A DNA stretch of 24,454 nucleotides. Source: CAZCFB01 sp964511535. Lineage in GTDB: Bacteria; Myxococcota_A; Polyangia; GCA-2747355; CAZCFB01. The DNA is taken from positions 1 to 24,454 of the forward strand of contig CAZEFW010000153.1 in assembly GCA_964511535.1 (NCBI GenBank). The letters run 5' to 3'. Positions within the stretch are counted from its first letter, which is position 1. Each line of letters begins with the position of its first letter. Under the pieces are notes generated by a model that saw only the letters and a list, made by a program, of their open reading frames with translations, ran no database searches and was not told the DNA's origin. This document shows positions 6,079-14,514 of the stretch, piece by piece. The position numbers and the translations under genes are program-made.

Positions 6079-8357
6079 CCCACGAGCTCCTTCACAGTCT
6101 CCAGCAGCACCTTGCGCGGGACCGGCTTCTCCAGCATCACGTTGGGGATCGAGTCGAGGAACGCCTGGGCCGAGGGCGTGAACGCGCCGCCCGTGATGAA
6201 GACGACGCGATCCACCAGGCCGGGGTACTTGGCGGCCAGCCAGGTGTGTAGATCCATGCCGCTCACCTCGGGCATCATCAGGTCGCTGATGATCAGATCG
6301 TAAGCCGGGTCCTCCCTGATCATGCGCCGGGCCTCGGCGCCCGTATTCGCCTGCTCCACCCAGTAGGCCTTCTTGAGCAGCCGGGCCATGGACTTGCGCA
6401 CAAGCGGCTCGTCGTCCACCAGCAGGATCCTCGGCCTCTCGTCTCCCACGGGCTCGAGCCGCTCCGTGGTGGTCCGTGGCCGAGCCGGTTGCTCCTCCGC
6501 CGCGGGCAAACGCACGACGAAGCGGCTCCCCTCTCCACGCTCACTGTCCACCTCGATCTGCCCGCCGTAGGCCGCGACGATGGTCTGGCAGATGGACAGG
6601 CCGAGCCCCGTGCCGCCCTGGTCGGCCCGGGTGGTGAAGAACGGCTTGAAGATCTGATCCAGGTGCTCCTCGGCGATGCCGCTGCCGGTGTCCTTTACCT
6701 GCGCCAGCACCTCTTGCCCTTCGGTCCAGGTCTTGACCTGGATCTCGTTGTCGCCGGCGTTGCCGTCGTCGATGGCGTGGGCCGCGTTGACCAGCAGGTT
6801 GAGGAACAGCTGGGAGAGCCTGCCATCGCTGGCCAGCACGGCCGGCAAATGGTCGTGATACTCGCAGGTCAGCCGGGCCCGGTACTTGATCTCGTTTTGC
6901 GCCATGTTGACGGCGCCCCGGATGACGCGGTTCAGGTCCACTGTGCCCAGGTGATCCTCCTCCACCCGGGAGAACGTCTTGAGGTCCCTGACGATGTCGC
7001 GCACACGCAGGGCGCCGTCCGTGGCCTCGCTGGCCAGCGTCGCCAGCTCGTCCAGGCGCGCGAGGGGGCCCTCGGTCCTGGCGTCGTGCGGCGGGCGGGG
7101 GCCGCTGGTGTGGTCGCGCGCCTCTGCCAGCGCCTGCTTCAGCGGGCCGAGCTCATCGGAGATGCTCTGCAGGTTATAGACCACGTAGGACAGCGGGTTG
7201 TTAATCTCGTGGGCCACGCCAGCGGCGAGCAGCCCGACGCTGGACATGCGGTCCGCCTGGAGCAGGCTGGCCTGAAGCCGCTTCTTGTCCGTGATGTCGA
7301 ACACGATGCCGTCCACGCCCTGGAAGGCGCCATCAGGCGAGAACCGGGAGACCTTGTAGTCCTCCACCCAGACCGTATTACCCTCCCTGGTGACGACCCG
7401 GTACTCCTGCACCAACCTGCCAGGGATCGCGACCAGGCTGCTGGTCTCCAGGATCACCCGGTCGCGGTCATCTGGATGAACCAGGTCGAGCCAGGTCCGC
7501 TCGGGGGCGGCCAGCTCCTCGACGGTGAAGCCGCAAATGCTCTCGCTGTTGAACATCACCTCGGCCGACCAGTCCGGTTTCCCGCGGTACACCATGCCCG
7601 GCGTGTTCTCTGCCAGGGAGCGGAACTTCGCCTCCTCCTGCGACAGCGTCTCCTCCACCACCGCGCGCAGCTCCGCCTGCCGCATGGCGTGGAGCGCGAT
7701 GCCAAAATCTGCTGCGGCACCGGCGATGAGGGAGAACTCCTGGGCCTCGGGGGCGTCCCCTGGCAGCAGGGTCACGCCGATGATGCCCGCCACCACCCCG
7801 CCGTGTTGCACCGGGATCAGGTGAAGGCCCTCGGTCAGGGACCGGTCATCCAGCGGGCAGCCGTCGCAATGCGGCCCGGGAGCCCAGGCTTGCAGCAGCT
7901 CCGAGTGCCTGCAATACCGCGGCCAGCAAGTAGGGAGCTGGCCCTGGCTCAAGTAGCGCTCGAAGCTGTGGAAGTCATCGCCCCATCCCGCCTCTGCCCA
8001 GCGAGTCGGGGTGCCGTCTGGTTGATCCCAGAGCACGATGAACGCCCGGCGGAACACCGGGCAAGCGCCCAGGATTTCGCACAGCCCGGACATCATCATG
8101 GCGGCGTCCGACGGCTGAACCATCAGCCGGCCCAGCCGGTGAACCGTGGCGCGCAGGTGGTCCAGGCGCTGCAGCCGCTCCGTGTTGGCGGCGAGCTCCT
8201 CGGCGAGCATGTTCAGCCCGCAAGCGATGGCGTCCAGGCTGTCTGAAGAGTTGGTCCGCGGCGCGCGGGCCTTGAGATCCCCCGTGGCCAGGCGAGAGAT
8301 CACGGCCAGGATATCTTCGAGGCGTTGGTCCGCCTCTCGCCGGGACGGCGTGCTCAC
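6075..8357 (-). CDS. Soluble hybrid sensor histidine kinase (HAMP-like, GAF, PAS, kinase, receiver)
   Basis: The 760-residue product has no membrane segment. Order: HAMP-like coiled region about residues 15-65, GAF-like domain about 75-235, PAS about 250-360, kinase core with H-box GVAHEINNPLSYV (His383), N-box NLLVNAAHAIDD, G-boxes DTGSGI and GGTGLGLS, then a C-terminal receiver about 652-760 with acidic pair DDE, phospho-acceptor Asp692 in ISDLMMPE, and EKP. The GAF part has four cysteines (144, 149, 164, 167) in a Cx4C-x14-CxxC layout that might bind metal or an Fe-S cluster. The GTG start at 8357 is chosen because it overlaps the stop of the STAS-like gene as GTGA; open frame upstream lies inside that gene. 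No partner response regulator with an output domain is adjacent. Signal unknown; co-transcription with metH hints at metabolic input. Confidence 0.92.
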   Translation of the reverse strand: MSTPSRREADQRLEDILAVISRLATGDLKARAPRTNSSDSLDAIACGLNMLAEELAANTERLQRLDHLRATVHRLGRLMVQPSDAAMMMSGLCEILGACPVFRRAFIVLWDQPDGTPTRWAEAGWGDDFHSFERYLSQGQLPTCWPRYCRHSELLQAWAPGPHCDGCPLDDRSLTEGLHLIPVQHGGVVAGIIGVTLLPGDAPEAQEFSLIAGAAADFGIALHAMRQAELRAVVEETLSQEEAKFRSLAENTPGMVYRGKPDWSAEVMFNSESICGFTVEELAAPERTWLDLVHPDDRDRVILETSSLVAIPGRLVQEYRVVTREGNTVWVEDYKVSRFSPDGAFQGVDGIVFDITDKKRLQASLLQADRMSSVGLLAAGVAHEINNPLSYVVYNLQSISDELGPLKQALAEARDHTSGPRPPHDARTEGPLARLDELATLASEATDGALRVRDIVRDLKTFSRVEEDHLGTVDLNRVIRGAVNMAQNEIKYRARLTCEYHDHLPAVLASDGRLSQLFLNLLVNAAHAIDDGNAGDNEIQVKTWTEGQEVLAQVKDTGSGIAEEHLDQIFKPFFTTRADQGGTGLGLSICQTIVAAYGGQIEVDSERGEGSRFVVRLPAAEEQPARPRTTTERLEPVGDERPRILLVDDEPLVRKSMARLLKKAYWVEQANTGAEARRMIREDPAYDLIISDLMMPEVSGMDLHTWLAAKYPGLVDRVVFITGGAFTPSAQAFLDSIPNVMLEKPVPRKVLLETVKELVG

Positions 8358-8749
8358 TGGATGAATCCCTCCAACCAGCCCAGGGCCTCGTGCCGGGCGG
8401 AGAAGACCTTCATCGGCCATGGGGGCCGGTTCAGCCCGAGGAAGAAGCTCGCGATCACACGGGAGACTGGGGATTTGACCAGCAAGGCCCGGGCGGAGAT
8501 GTTCTGTTTCAACTCGGGGCGCACGAATTCAAGCCGCACCTCGCGGCGGACGGCGTGGACCTCACGTATGTCGATGAGGTAGGGCCGCAAGCCGGGGCCG
8601 GCCAGCGCCCTGGCGAAGTCGAGGCCAGACCGCGCCAGGGCGAGGTCGAGCTCAACGTCCCCGGGGACCCTCACCACCACGATCCCCTCTTCACTGAGGG
8701 TGATCCTGTCTTCCCAGTTGTAATCAACTTCACCCATGGGATCGCTCAC
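8354..8749 (-). CDS. STAS/SpoIIAA-like small protein
   Basis: This 131-residue cytosolic protein has alternating strands and helices. Its C-terminal pattern ALLVKSPVSRVIASFFLG, then PMKVFSARHEALGWLEGFI, matches small STAS/SpoIIAA-like proteins often found beside sensor kinases in myxobacteria and relatives. The middle LIDIREVHAVRREVR resembles the STAS strand-turn, but the exact family was not confirmed. The GTG at 8749 overlaps the metH stop (GTGA); an in-frame ATG at 8737 is an alternative. Its own stop overlaps the GTG of the hybrid kinase in the same way, so the two proteins are probably made together. A role as regulator or localiser of the kinase is inferred. Confidence 0.7.
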   Translation of the reverse strand: MSDPMGEVDYNWEDRITLSEEGIVVVRVPGDVELDLALARSGLDFARALAGPGLRPYLIDIREVHAVRREVRLEFVRPELKQNISARALLVKSPVSRVIASFFLGLNRPPWPMKVFSARHEALGWLEGFIQ

Positions 8750-11700
8750 ACCGCGAAGTACTTGGCCCCCGGGTGATGCACCACGAAGGCGCTCACCGAC
8801 TGCTCAGGGACCATCTGCGCGCTATCCGTCAGGTTAACTCCGATCACCTCGGGTTGCAGCAATTCGAACAGCTTGTGCTGGTCCTCCAGCACCGGGCAAG
8901 CGGGGTATCCGAAGCTGTAACGCGAGCCGCGGTACTGCTGGCGTGCCAGGCCCATGGCGTCGGCAGCGTCTTCGCCTGCGATGCCGAGCTCCACGCGCAT
9001 CTGCCGGTGCAGCAGCTCGGCCGCCGCGTCTGCGGCCTCCACCGCCAGGCCGTGAAGGTGGAGGTAGTCGCGGTATCGGTGCCCCTCGAACAGGGCCGCG
9101 ATCTTCTCGCCGGCCTCGGGCCCCACGGTGACCACCAGCGCCCCGAACAGGTCCCCCCCGTCCTCCGCGCCGCGGAAGAAGTCGGCGATGCAGTGGTACG
9201 GGGCGCGTCCCTGGCGCGGGAAGCGGAACCGGCAGAGCTCTTCGGCCGATTCGGGGTGCGTCAGCACCACCTCGTTGCCCTCTGCGTGGCACGGCCAGTA
9301 GCCGTAGACCCCGCGCGGCTTCAGGTACCCCTGTTCCAGCGCCTCGGCCTTGAGCCGCTCGAAGGCGGGGCGCACCTCGCTGGCGATGACCTCGTCGAAG
9401 GCCTCCCGCGACAGCTTGCCCCGGCGGTACTGCCAGCGGCCGCGGAACAGGGCGGTCTCGTTGACCAGGTCGAACGCCTCGCCGAGGTCGAGGTCCACCT
9501 GGCGAGCGCCTAGGAACGGCGCGGCGGGCGGCTCGCACGGGTCGATCCCCTCGGGCGCGGCCGAGAAATGCAGGGCGCGCTCCAGGGCCCCGTCGCGCCC
9601 CGCGTCCAGGTTGGCCGGCTTGGCGTGGTCGCGTCCCGAGTCGTCGCTGGCGGCGGGCTCGGCGTCGCCGGCCTCAAGCACCTCGCCCATCAAGGTCAGG
9701 CCGGCGAAGGCGTCCTTGCCGTAGTGCACCCGGTCGCCGTACACCTCCCGCAGGTCCTGCTCCACGTAGCGCCGGGTCAGCGCCGCGCCGCCGAGCAGCA
9801 CCTGGGGGTGGTGGCCGCGGCGGCGCAGCTCCTCCAGGTTCTCCTTCATGATCACCGTGGACTTGACCAGCAGGCCGCTCATGCCGATGGCGTCGGCCTT
9901 CTCCTCCTGCCAGACCCGGATCATCTCCTCCACCGGCACCTTGATGCCGAGGTTGAGCACGCGGTAGCCGTTGTTGGTCAGCAGGATGTCCACCAGGTTC
10001 TTGCCGATGTCGTGCACGTCGCCCTTGACCGTGGCCAGCACCAGGGTGCCCTGGGACTCGCCCTCATCCCGCTCCATCATCGGCTCGAGGTAGGCCACCG
10101 CGGCCTTCATCACCTCGGCGGACTGCAGCACGAACGGCAGCTGCATCTTGCCCGCGCCGAACAGGTCCCCCACCTCCTTCATGGCCGGGATCAGCAGCTG
10201 GTTGATGATCTCCAGCGGCGAACGGACCGTCAGGGCCGAGGCGAGCAGCAGGTCCAGCCCCGACTTGTCGCCGTCCACCACCTTGCGGTTGATCCGCTCC
10301 TCCAGGGGGCGGTCGTCGTCCTCCTCGGCGATGGCCGCGGGCCCGCCGGTGGCCTGGTAGTGCTCGATATATGTGAACAGGGGATCGCCGTCGTCCCGGC
10401 GGTTGAGCAGCAGGTCCTCGGCTAGCCGCAGGGTGGTGTCGTCGATGCGGGACAGGGGCAGGATCTTGCGCGCCTCCACGATGGCCAGGTCGAGGCCGCG
10501 CTCCACCGCCTGGTGCAGGAAGACGCTGTTGAGCGCGTGGCGCGCCTTGGGCTTGAGGCCGAAGGAGATGTTCGACACGCCGAGGATGGTGTTGACGTCC
10601 GGGTGCCGGCGCTTGAGCTCGCCGATGGCGTCCAGCGTCTGGATCGCGGCGTCGCGCAGGGTCTCGTCCCCGCTGGCGACGGTGAAGGTGAGGGTGTCGA
10701 TGATGAGATCGCCCACCGCGAAGCCGAACTCGCCGGTGGCCATGGTGATGAGCCGCTCGGCCACCTCCAGCTTCTTCTCGGCGGTGCGAGCCATCCCCTC
10801 CTCGTCGATGGTCAGCGCCACCACGGCGGCGCCGAAGTCGCGGCACAGCCCGAGCACTTGCCTGCAGCGCTCCTCGCCGTCCTCCAGGTTCACGGAGTTG
10901 ATTACGCACCGCCCGCCGCTCAGCTTGAGCGCCGCCTCCATGACGTCGAGCTGGGTGGAGTCGATCACCAGCGGCAGGCGCACCTGGCGTGTGAGGCGCG
11001 AGACGGCCTCCTGCATGTCGCGGGTCTCGTCCCGCCCCACGTAGGCCACGCACAGATCGAGGGCGTGGGCGCCGCCCTTGTCCTGGCCTCGCGCCAGGGC
11101 GACGATCCTCTCGAAGTCGTCCTTGAGCAGCAGCTTGCGGAACTTCTTCGAGCCGTTGGCGTTGGTGCGTTCACCCACGAGCATGGGCCGCGGCTCCTGG
11201 CGCAGGGGCACGGCGTGGTACAGGCTGCTCACCGTGGGCTCGGTCCGGGGCTGGCGGGTCGGCAGGTCCGCGGGGTCGATTTCGGCCACGGTCTGCACCA
11301 GGGCCGCCAGGTGTTCGGGCGTGGTGCCGCAGCAGCCGCCCACCACCCGGGCGCCGTCCTCGAGGATGAACCCCGAGTGCCAGCGCGCGAACTCCTCCTC
11401 CGTCAGGGGGTAGACCGTCTCGCCGCCGATGTTCTCCGGCAGACCAGCGTTGGGCATGGCAGCCAGCGGGAAGGGGGAGCGGCGCGACAGGGCCTGGATG
11501 TGCTGCTTCATCTCCAGCGGGCCGGTGGCGCAGTTGAGGCCGAGGATGTCCGGGCGCAGCGGCAAGAGGGTGGCCAGGGCCGCGCCCAGCTCGGTGCCCA
11601 CCAGCATGGTCCCGGTGGTCTCCATGGTGAGGGAGACCATGAGCGCCACGGGCCGGTCCGCGGCCTGGACCTCCCGGCGCGCGGCCAGCAGCGAGGCCCG

Positions 11701-12201
11701 GGTCTGCAGGATATCCTGGCAGGTCTCCACTGCCAGCAGGTCGACGCCTCCGGCCACCAGCCCCGCCGCCTGCTCGCGGTAGGCATCCACCAGCGCGTCA
11801 AAGGTGATCTGGCCCAGGGAGGGGAGCTTGGTCCCGGGGCCCATGGAGCCGGCCACCCACCGCGGGCGCTCGGCCGTGGCGTGCGCCCGGGCCGATTCCA
11901 CCGCGATCTCCGCCGCGCGCTTGTTCAGCTCGAAGGCCTGCTCCTCCAGCCCGTACTCGCCGAGCACCACGCGGGTGCCGCCGAAGGTGTCGGTCTCGAC
12001 CACGTGGCAGCCCACCTCGAAGAAGCTGTCGTGCAGAGCCCGCACCAGGTCGGGGCGGCTGCGCACCAGCACCTCGTTGCACCCCTCGAGGCCTTCGAAG
12101 TCGTCGATGGTCAGATCCTGACGCTGGAACCAGGTGCCAGTGGCGCCGTCGAAGACGAGCACGTTGTGCTTGATGAACTCAAGGATATCCGGTCGATCCA
12201 T
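8746..12201 (-). CDS. metH: Cobalamin-dependent methionine synthase MetH
   Basis: Transfers a methyl group from methyltetrahydrofolate to homocysteine through methylcobalamin. The 1151-residue protein has all four modules. The homocysteine domain about 1-300 has zinc ligands Cys224 (GLNCATG) and Cys290/Cys291 (GGCCGTTP). The pterin domain about 335-590 starts at VGERTNANGSKKF. The cobalamin cap and Rossmann domain about 625-860 has DVHDIGKN and lower-ligand His730. An acidic, probably flexible linker leads to the activation domain about 905-1151, with GSRYSFGYPACP for AdoMet binding. It is somewhat shorter than the E. coli enzyme (1227). The ATG at 12201 gives the family N-terminus (LVFDGATGTWFQ); the 94 further open codons upstream overlap the methyltransferase gene. 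It lies 38 bases after that gene. No cobalamin or SAM riboswitch was recognised. Confidence 0.97.
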   Translation of the reverse strand: MDRPDILEFIKHNVLVFDGATGTWFQRQDLTIDDFEGLEGCNEVLVRSRPDLVRALHDSFFEVGCHVVETDTFGGTRVVLGEYGLEEQAFELNKRAAEIAVESARAHATAERPRWVAGSMGPGTKLPSLGQITFDALVDAYREQAAGLVAGGVDLLAVETCQDILQTRASLLAARREVQAADRPVALMVSLTMETTGTMLVGTELGAALATLLPLRPDILGLNCATGPLEMKQHIQALSRRSPFPLAAMPNAGLPENIGGETVYPLTEEEFARWHSGFILEDGARVVGGCCGTTPEHLAALVQTVAEIDPADLPTRQPRTEPTVSSLYHAVPLRQEPRPMLVGERTNANGSKKFRKLLLKDDFERIVALARGQDKGGAHALDLCVAYVGRDETRDMQEAVSRLTRQVRLPLVIDSTQLDVMEAALKLSGGRCVINSVNLEDGEERCRQVLGLCRDFGAAVVALTIDEEGMARTAEKKLEVAERLITMATGEFGFAVGDLIIDTLTFTVASGDETLRDAAIQTLDAIGELKRRHPDVNTILGVSNISFGLKPKARHALNSVFLHQAVERGLDLAIVEARKILPLSRIDDTTLRLAEDLLLNRRDDGDPLFTYIEHYQATGGPAAIAEEDDDRPLEERINRKVVDGDKSGLDLLLASALTVRSPLEIINQLLIPAMKEVGDLFGAGKMQLPFVLQSAEVMKAAVAYLEPMMERDEGESQGTLVLATVKGDVHDIGKNLVDILLTNNGYRVLNLGIKVPVEEMIRVWQEEKADAIGMSGLLVKSTVIMKENLEELRRRGHHPQVLLGGAALTRRYVEQDLREVYGDRVHYGKDAFAGLTLMGEVLEAGDAEPAASDDSGRDHAKPANLDAGRDGALERALHFSAAPEGIDPCEPPAAPFLGARQVDLDLGEAFDLVNETALFRGRWQYRRGKLSREAFDEVIASEVRPAFERLKAEALEQGYLKPRGVYGYWPCHAEGNEVVLTHPESAEELCRFRFPRQGRAPYHCIADFFRGAEDGGDLFGALVVTVGPEAGEKIAALFEGHRYRDYLHLHGLAVEAADAAAELLHRQMRVELGIAGEDAADAMGLARQQYRGSRYSFGYPACPVLEDQHKLFELLQPEVIGVNLTDSAQMVPEQSVSAFVVHHPGAKYFAV

Positions 12202-12239
12202 GGGGCACCTCGTCGGGTAAGGATGCGCTGTAGAGTAAC

Positions 12240-12872
12240 TCAGTCTCTCTTGATTGCCACGGTCAAGCCGTCGCGCAGAGGCAGGATGATGCTGGTCAAT
12301 TCCGGGTGCTCGGCCAGGTCGCGGTTGAAGCGTCTGATGGCCTCGGTGGGCTCGTCGCCAGGCTGGTCGCCGACCACCTTCCCCTTCCACAGGGTGTTGT
12401 CCGTGATCAGCAGGCCCCCCGGGCGCAGCGCCGCCACGCAGGGCTCCAGGGCGTCCGGGTAGCCCTCCTTGTCGATGTCGCACAGGACGATGTCAAAGGG
12501 GCCCGCGGCGGCGCGCAACAGCGACAGCGCGTCCCCCACCTGGTAGGACACGCGGTCCAGCAGGCCAGCCCGGGAGAGGAAGTCCAGGGCCAGGGCGCGG
12601 TTCTCCGGGTCACCGTCGGTGCAGACCACCTGGCCAGCCGGGCCCATGGCCGAGGCGAACCACAGGGCGGAGTAGCCGAAGCCGGAGCCAAGCTCCAGCA
12701 CCCGGCCAGCGCCCGAGCAGCGACAGAGGAGGTAGAGCAAACGCCCAACCTCGGGCCCGATGATGGGGAACCCGCGTGTAGAAGCCAGAGCCTCCATCTC
12801 GGCCCGAACCCCGTCGGCGGGAGGGCGGAGAGAGGCGATGTAGGACTCGATTTGGGGGGAGACGATGTGCAT
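12240..12872 (-). CDS. Class I SAM-dependent O-methyltransferase (methyltransferase family 3)
   Basis: The 210-residue product resembles the catechol/caffeoyl-CoA O-methyltransferase group. It has SAM motif I VLELGSGFGYSALWFA, an acidic motif II (VVCTDGDPE), FDIVLCDIDKEGYPDALE with the metal-binding Asp of the family, and LRPGGLLITDNTLWKGKV. The start MHIVSPQIESYI at 12872 fits the family N-terminus; the 19 open codons further upstream come from the A-rich heptamer repeat and are unlikely to be coding. The acceptor substrate cannot be told. As the first gene before metH (38-base gap) it probably shares its transcript, which would couple a SAM consumer to methionine regeneration. Confidence 0.9.
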   Translation of the reverse strand: MHIVSPQIESYIASLRPPADGVRAEMEALASTRGFPIIGPEVGRLLYLLCRCSGAGRVLELGSGFGYSALWFASAMGPAGQVVCTDGDPENRALALDFLSRAGLLDRVSYQVGDALSLLRAAAGPFDIVLCDIDKEGYPDALEPCVAALRPGGLLITDNTLWKGKVVGDQPGDEPTEAIRRFNRDLAEHPELTSIILPLRDGLTVAIKRD

Positions 12873-12883
12873 TGAGAAACTCT

Positions 12884-12925
12884 GAAACAAAAAACAAGGA
12901 ACTAGAAACAAGAAATGAAAAATGG
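12884..12925. repeat. A-rich degenerate heptamer array, six units
   Basis: Read in steps of 7, the units are GAAACAA, AAAACAA, GGAACTA, GAAACAA, GAAATGA and AAAATGG. The array lies 12 bases before the methyltransferase start codon on the opposite strand. It faces the T-rich array at 12966-12993, giving an imperfect inverted repeat. The unit resembles the cleaner (A/G)GAACAA array at 19219-19267. Confidence 0.7.
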
Positions 12926-12965
12926 CCACGCCAGCCGTCGGTGTCCCCGCCGTTTTGAATTCCTG

Positions 12966-12993
12966 ATTTTTTGTTTCTCGTTTTTTGTTTTTC
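12966..12993. repeat. T-rich heptamer array, four units, inverted relative to 12884-12925
   Basis: Units TTTTTTG, TTTCTCG, TTTTTTG and TTTTTCA follow one another with period 7. The reverse complement matches the A-rich array on the other side of the spacer (shared CTGAAA and CAAAAAAC). Its right end overlaps the stop codon of the receiver-DUF4388 gene. Confidence 0.65.
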
Positions 12994-14389
12994 AGTCCCT
13001 GACCGGCGCCTGATCCACGATGATCGCTTCTTCGCTGTCGTCTTTGTCAGCGGGCGCGCTGGGCAGTTTATGGACGGAGGCGTTGGGGTTGCGCACTCTG
13101 GCGAGGCCGCAGCGCAGCAGGATGTCGAGCTGGAACATCGCCTCCTGGGGGTTGCCCGAGGCGGCCGCTAGGTCGTTGATGGTCATCTCGTCCTGGTAGC
13201 AGTTGAGGACGATTTCGCCGAACACCGCGCCGAAGGTCTCGCGGTAATGCTTGATCCGCTCCGGGATGACGATCTCGAGCTCCACGTGGCGGCTCATGCG
13301 TTGCAAGCTCTTCTCCGGGTCGGCCTGGCGCTTGAGCCCCTCGAACACCAGCGGAACTGGATCGAGCACGCAGCGCGGCACCTTCGAGCCGATCCCCTGG
13401 TCCTCCACGAACAGCCAGTTGCCCCGGTTCCAGTCCAGCGAGGCCTGGATCTTGTGCCGGATGTTGGTCAGCAGCTCCTGCTTGACCTGGCCCGCGGTGA
13501 GCAGCCCGAGCTGGACCAGGGCCTGGCCATACGGGAAGCCGCCCCGCTTGGCCTCGGCCAGCGCCTTTGTGTTTTGATCGGCAGAGATCTCGCCGCGACT
13601 CACCAGGGTCTGACCGATGGTCTCCCGGCGCAGGTTCGACTGCACGTAGATCGGGTGACCTGATAGCAGGTAGATCACCTTCTTCACGTCGTGCAGGCGA
13701 AGGGCCAGCGTGCCGGACAGGCGCTTCTCGAGGCCGTCGAGCAGCAGCTCGGGCAGCGGGTGGTCCGCGATGAGGCCCTGGGTGTAGCGCCGGGGGGTTG
13801 GCGTGGTGGGCGTGGTCGCCTCCACGCTCATGTCGCTCTGGTCACGGTCCCTGAGGCCCGGCACGTCGAAGGACATGTCCACCAGGGTCGGGGAGCGCAA
13901 CCCTGGCTGGGTCTCCTCCGGTCCGAAGGCGCCGGTTGGTTGTTTCTTGCGCTTGCCTAGTCCGGGCCTGGAGTTTTGCCGGGTGGCCGGGGCGCGCAGC
14001 GGCGCCACCAGCTTCTGGACGCTCAGGGCGAAGTCCCATGGCGTGAACGGCTTGACCTGCAGGTCCACGTTGAAGCTGCGCTTGAGCACGTTGATGGAGG
14101 TCATGTCCCGGGCCAGGCCGGTGACCAACAAGATCGGGATGTCGGCGCCCTCGCCGGAGGCGCGCACCTGGCGGATCAACTCGAAGCCGCTCAGCCTCGG
14201 CAACAGCAGCTCGGTGATGAGCAGATCGGGCGTGTCGGCCTTGACCTTCTCCAGCGCGTCCGAACCGTCACTGGCTTCGGTCACTTCGATGTTGAAGGAC
14301 CTGAGCCGCGCGTCGCGGGTGAGGATGTTGAGCATGATCTTGCGAAACCGATCAGCGTCAACAATTAGGACTTTGAGCTTGTCGGGCAT
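12992..14389 (-). CDS. Pseudo-receiver fused to DUF4388 (PATAN) domain
   Basis: The 465-residue cytosolic protein starts with a CheY-like domain (about 1-125): LIVDAD at 8-13, VTG with Thr90, and VKPF with Lys113. The phospho-acceptor position holds Glu60 (LLITELLLPRLSG) instead of Asp, so it probably cannot be phosphorylated in the normal way and may mimic the active state. A low-complexity linker with PTTPTP follows. Then comes a DUF4388/PATAN-like domain about 215-350 (GLIADHPLPELLLDGLEKRLSGTLAL in outline, SGHPIYVQSN, LVSRGEIS), followed by a helical winged-helix-like C-terminal part to about 450. The family is common in myxobacteria, often linked to polarity and motility; here no effector can be named. 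An extended -10 promoter lies about 60 bases upstream. Confidence 0.85.
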   Translation of the reverse strand: MPDKLKVLIVDADRFRKIMLNILTRDARLRSFNIEVTEASDGSDALEKVKADTPDLLITELLLPRLSGFELIRQVRASGEGADIPILLVTGLARDMTSINVLKRSFNVDLQVKPFTPWDFALSVQKLVAPLRAPATRQNSRPGLGKRKKQPTGAFGPEETQPGLRSPTLVDMSFDVPGLRDRDQSDMSVEATTPTTPTPRRYTQGLIADHPLPELLLDGLEKRLSGTLALRLHDVKKVIYLLSGHPIYVQSNLRRETIGQTLVSRGEISADQNTKALAEAKRGGFPYGQALVQLGLLTAGQVKQELLTNIRHKIQASLDWNRGNWLFVEDQGIGSKVPRCVLDPVPLVFEGLKRQADPEKSLQRMSRHVELEIVIPERIKHYRETFGAVFGEIVLNCYQDEMTINDLAAASGNPQEAMFQLDILLRCGLARVRNPNASVHKLPSAPADKDDSEEAIIVDQAPVRD

Positions 14390-14447
14390 GCGCCGGCGCG
14401 CCTACTTTCATCCCCCAGTGACGAATGTAATGAATACTGCGAAATCA

Positions 14448-14456
14448 AGTATATCA
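14448..14456 (-). promoter_or_regulatory. Possible extended -10 promoter for the pseudo-receiver gene
   Basis: Read on the minus strand, TG-A-TATACT fits an extended -10 element. It lies 59 bases upstream of the ATG at 14389, inside a 125-base spacer that is more AT-rich than the genes around it. No good -35 element is seen. The rest of the spacer shows nothing else recognisable. Confidence 0.35.
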
Positions 14457-14514
14457 CGATAGCACAACACGCAGCAGTTTCAGCCCCCGGATTTCAATCA
14501 TTTAGCGGACCGAT

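Noticed and set aside
6489..8246. 585-codon open frame on the plus strand opposite the hybrid kinase
   Set aside because: It is a high-GC shadow frame: His/Gln/Arg/Val-rich with no domain, while the minus strand has clear kinase motifs along the whole stretch.
10513..12462. 649-codon open frame on the plus strand opposite metH
   Set aside because: It is composed of complement-strand codons of conserved MetH motifs and shows no recognisable protein pattern.
12873..12991. Cobalamin or SAM riboswitch upstream of the methyltransferase-metH genes
   Set aside because: The spacer consists mostly of heptamer repeats, and I could not find a B12-box or SAM riboswitch core.
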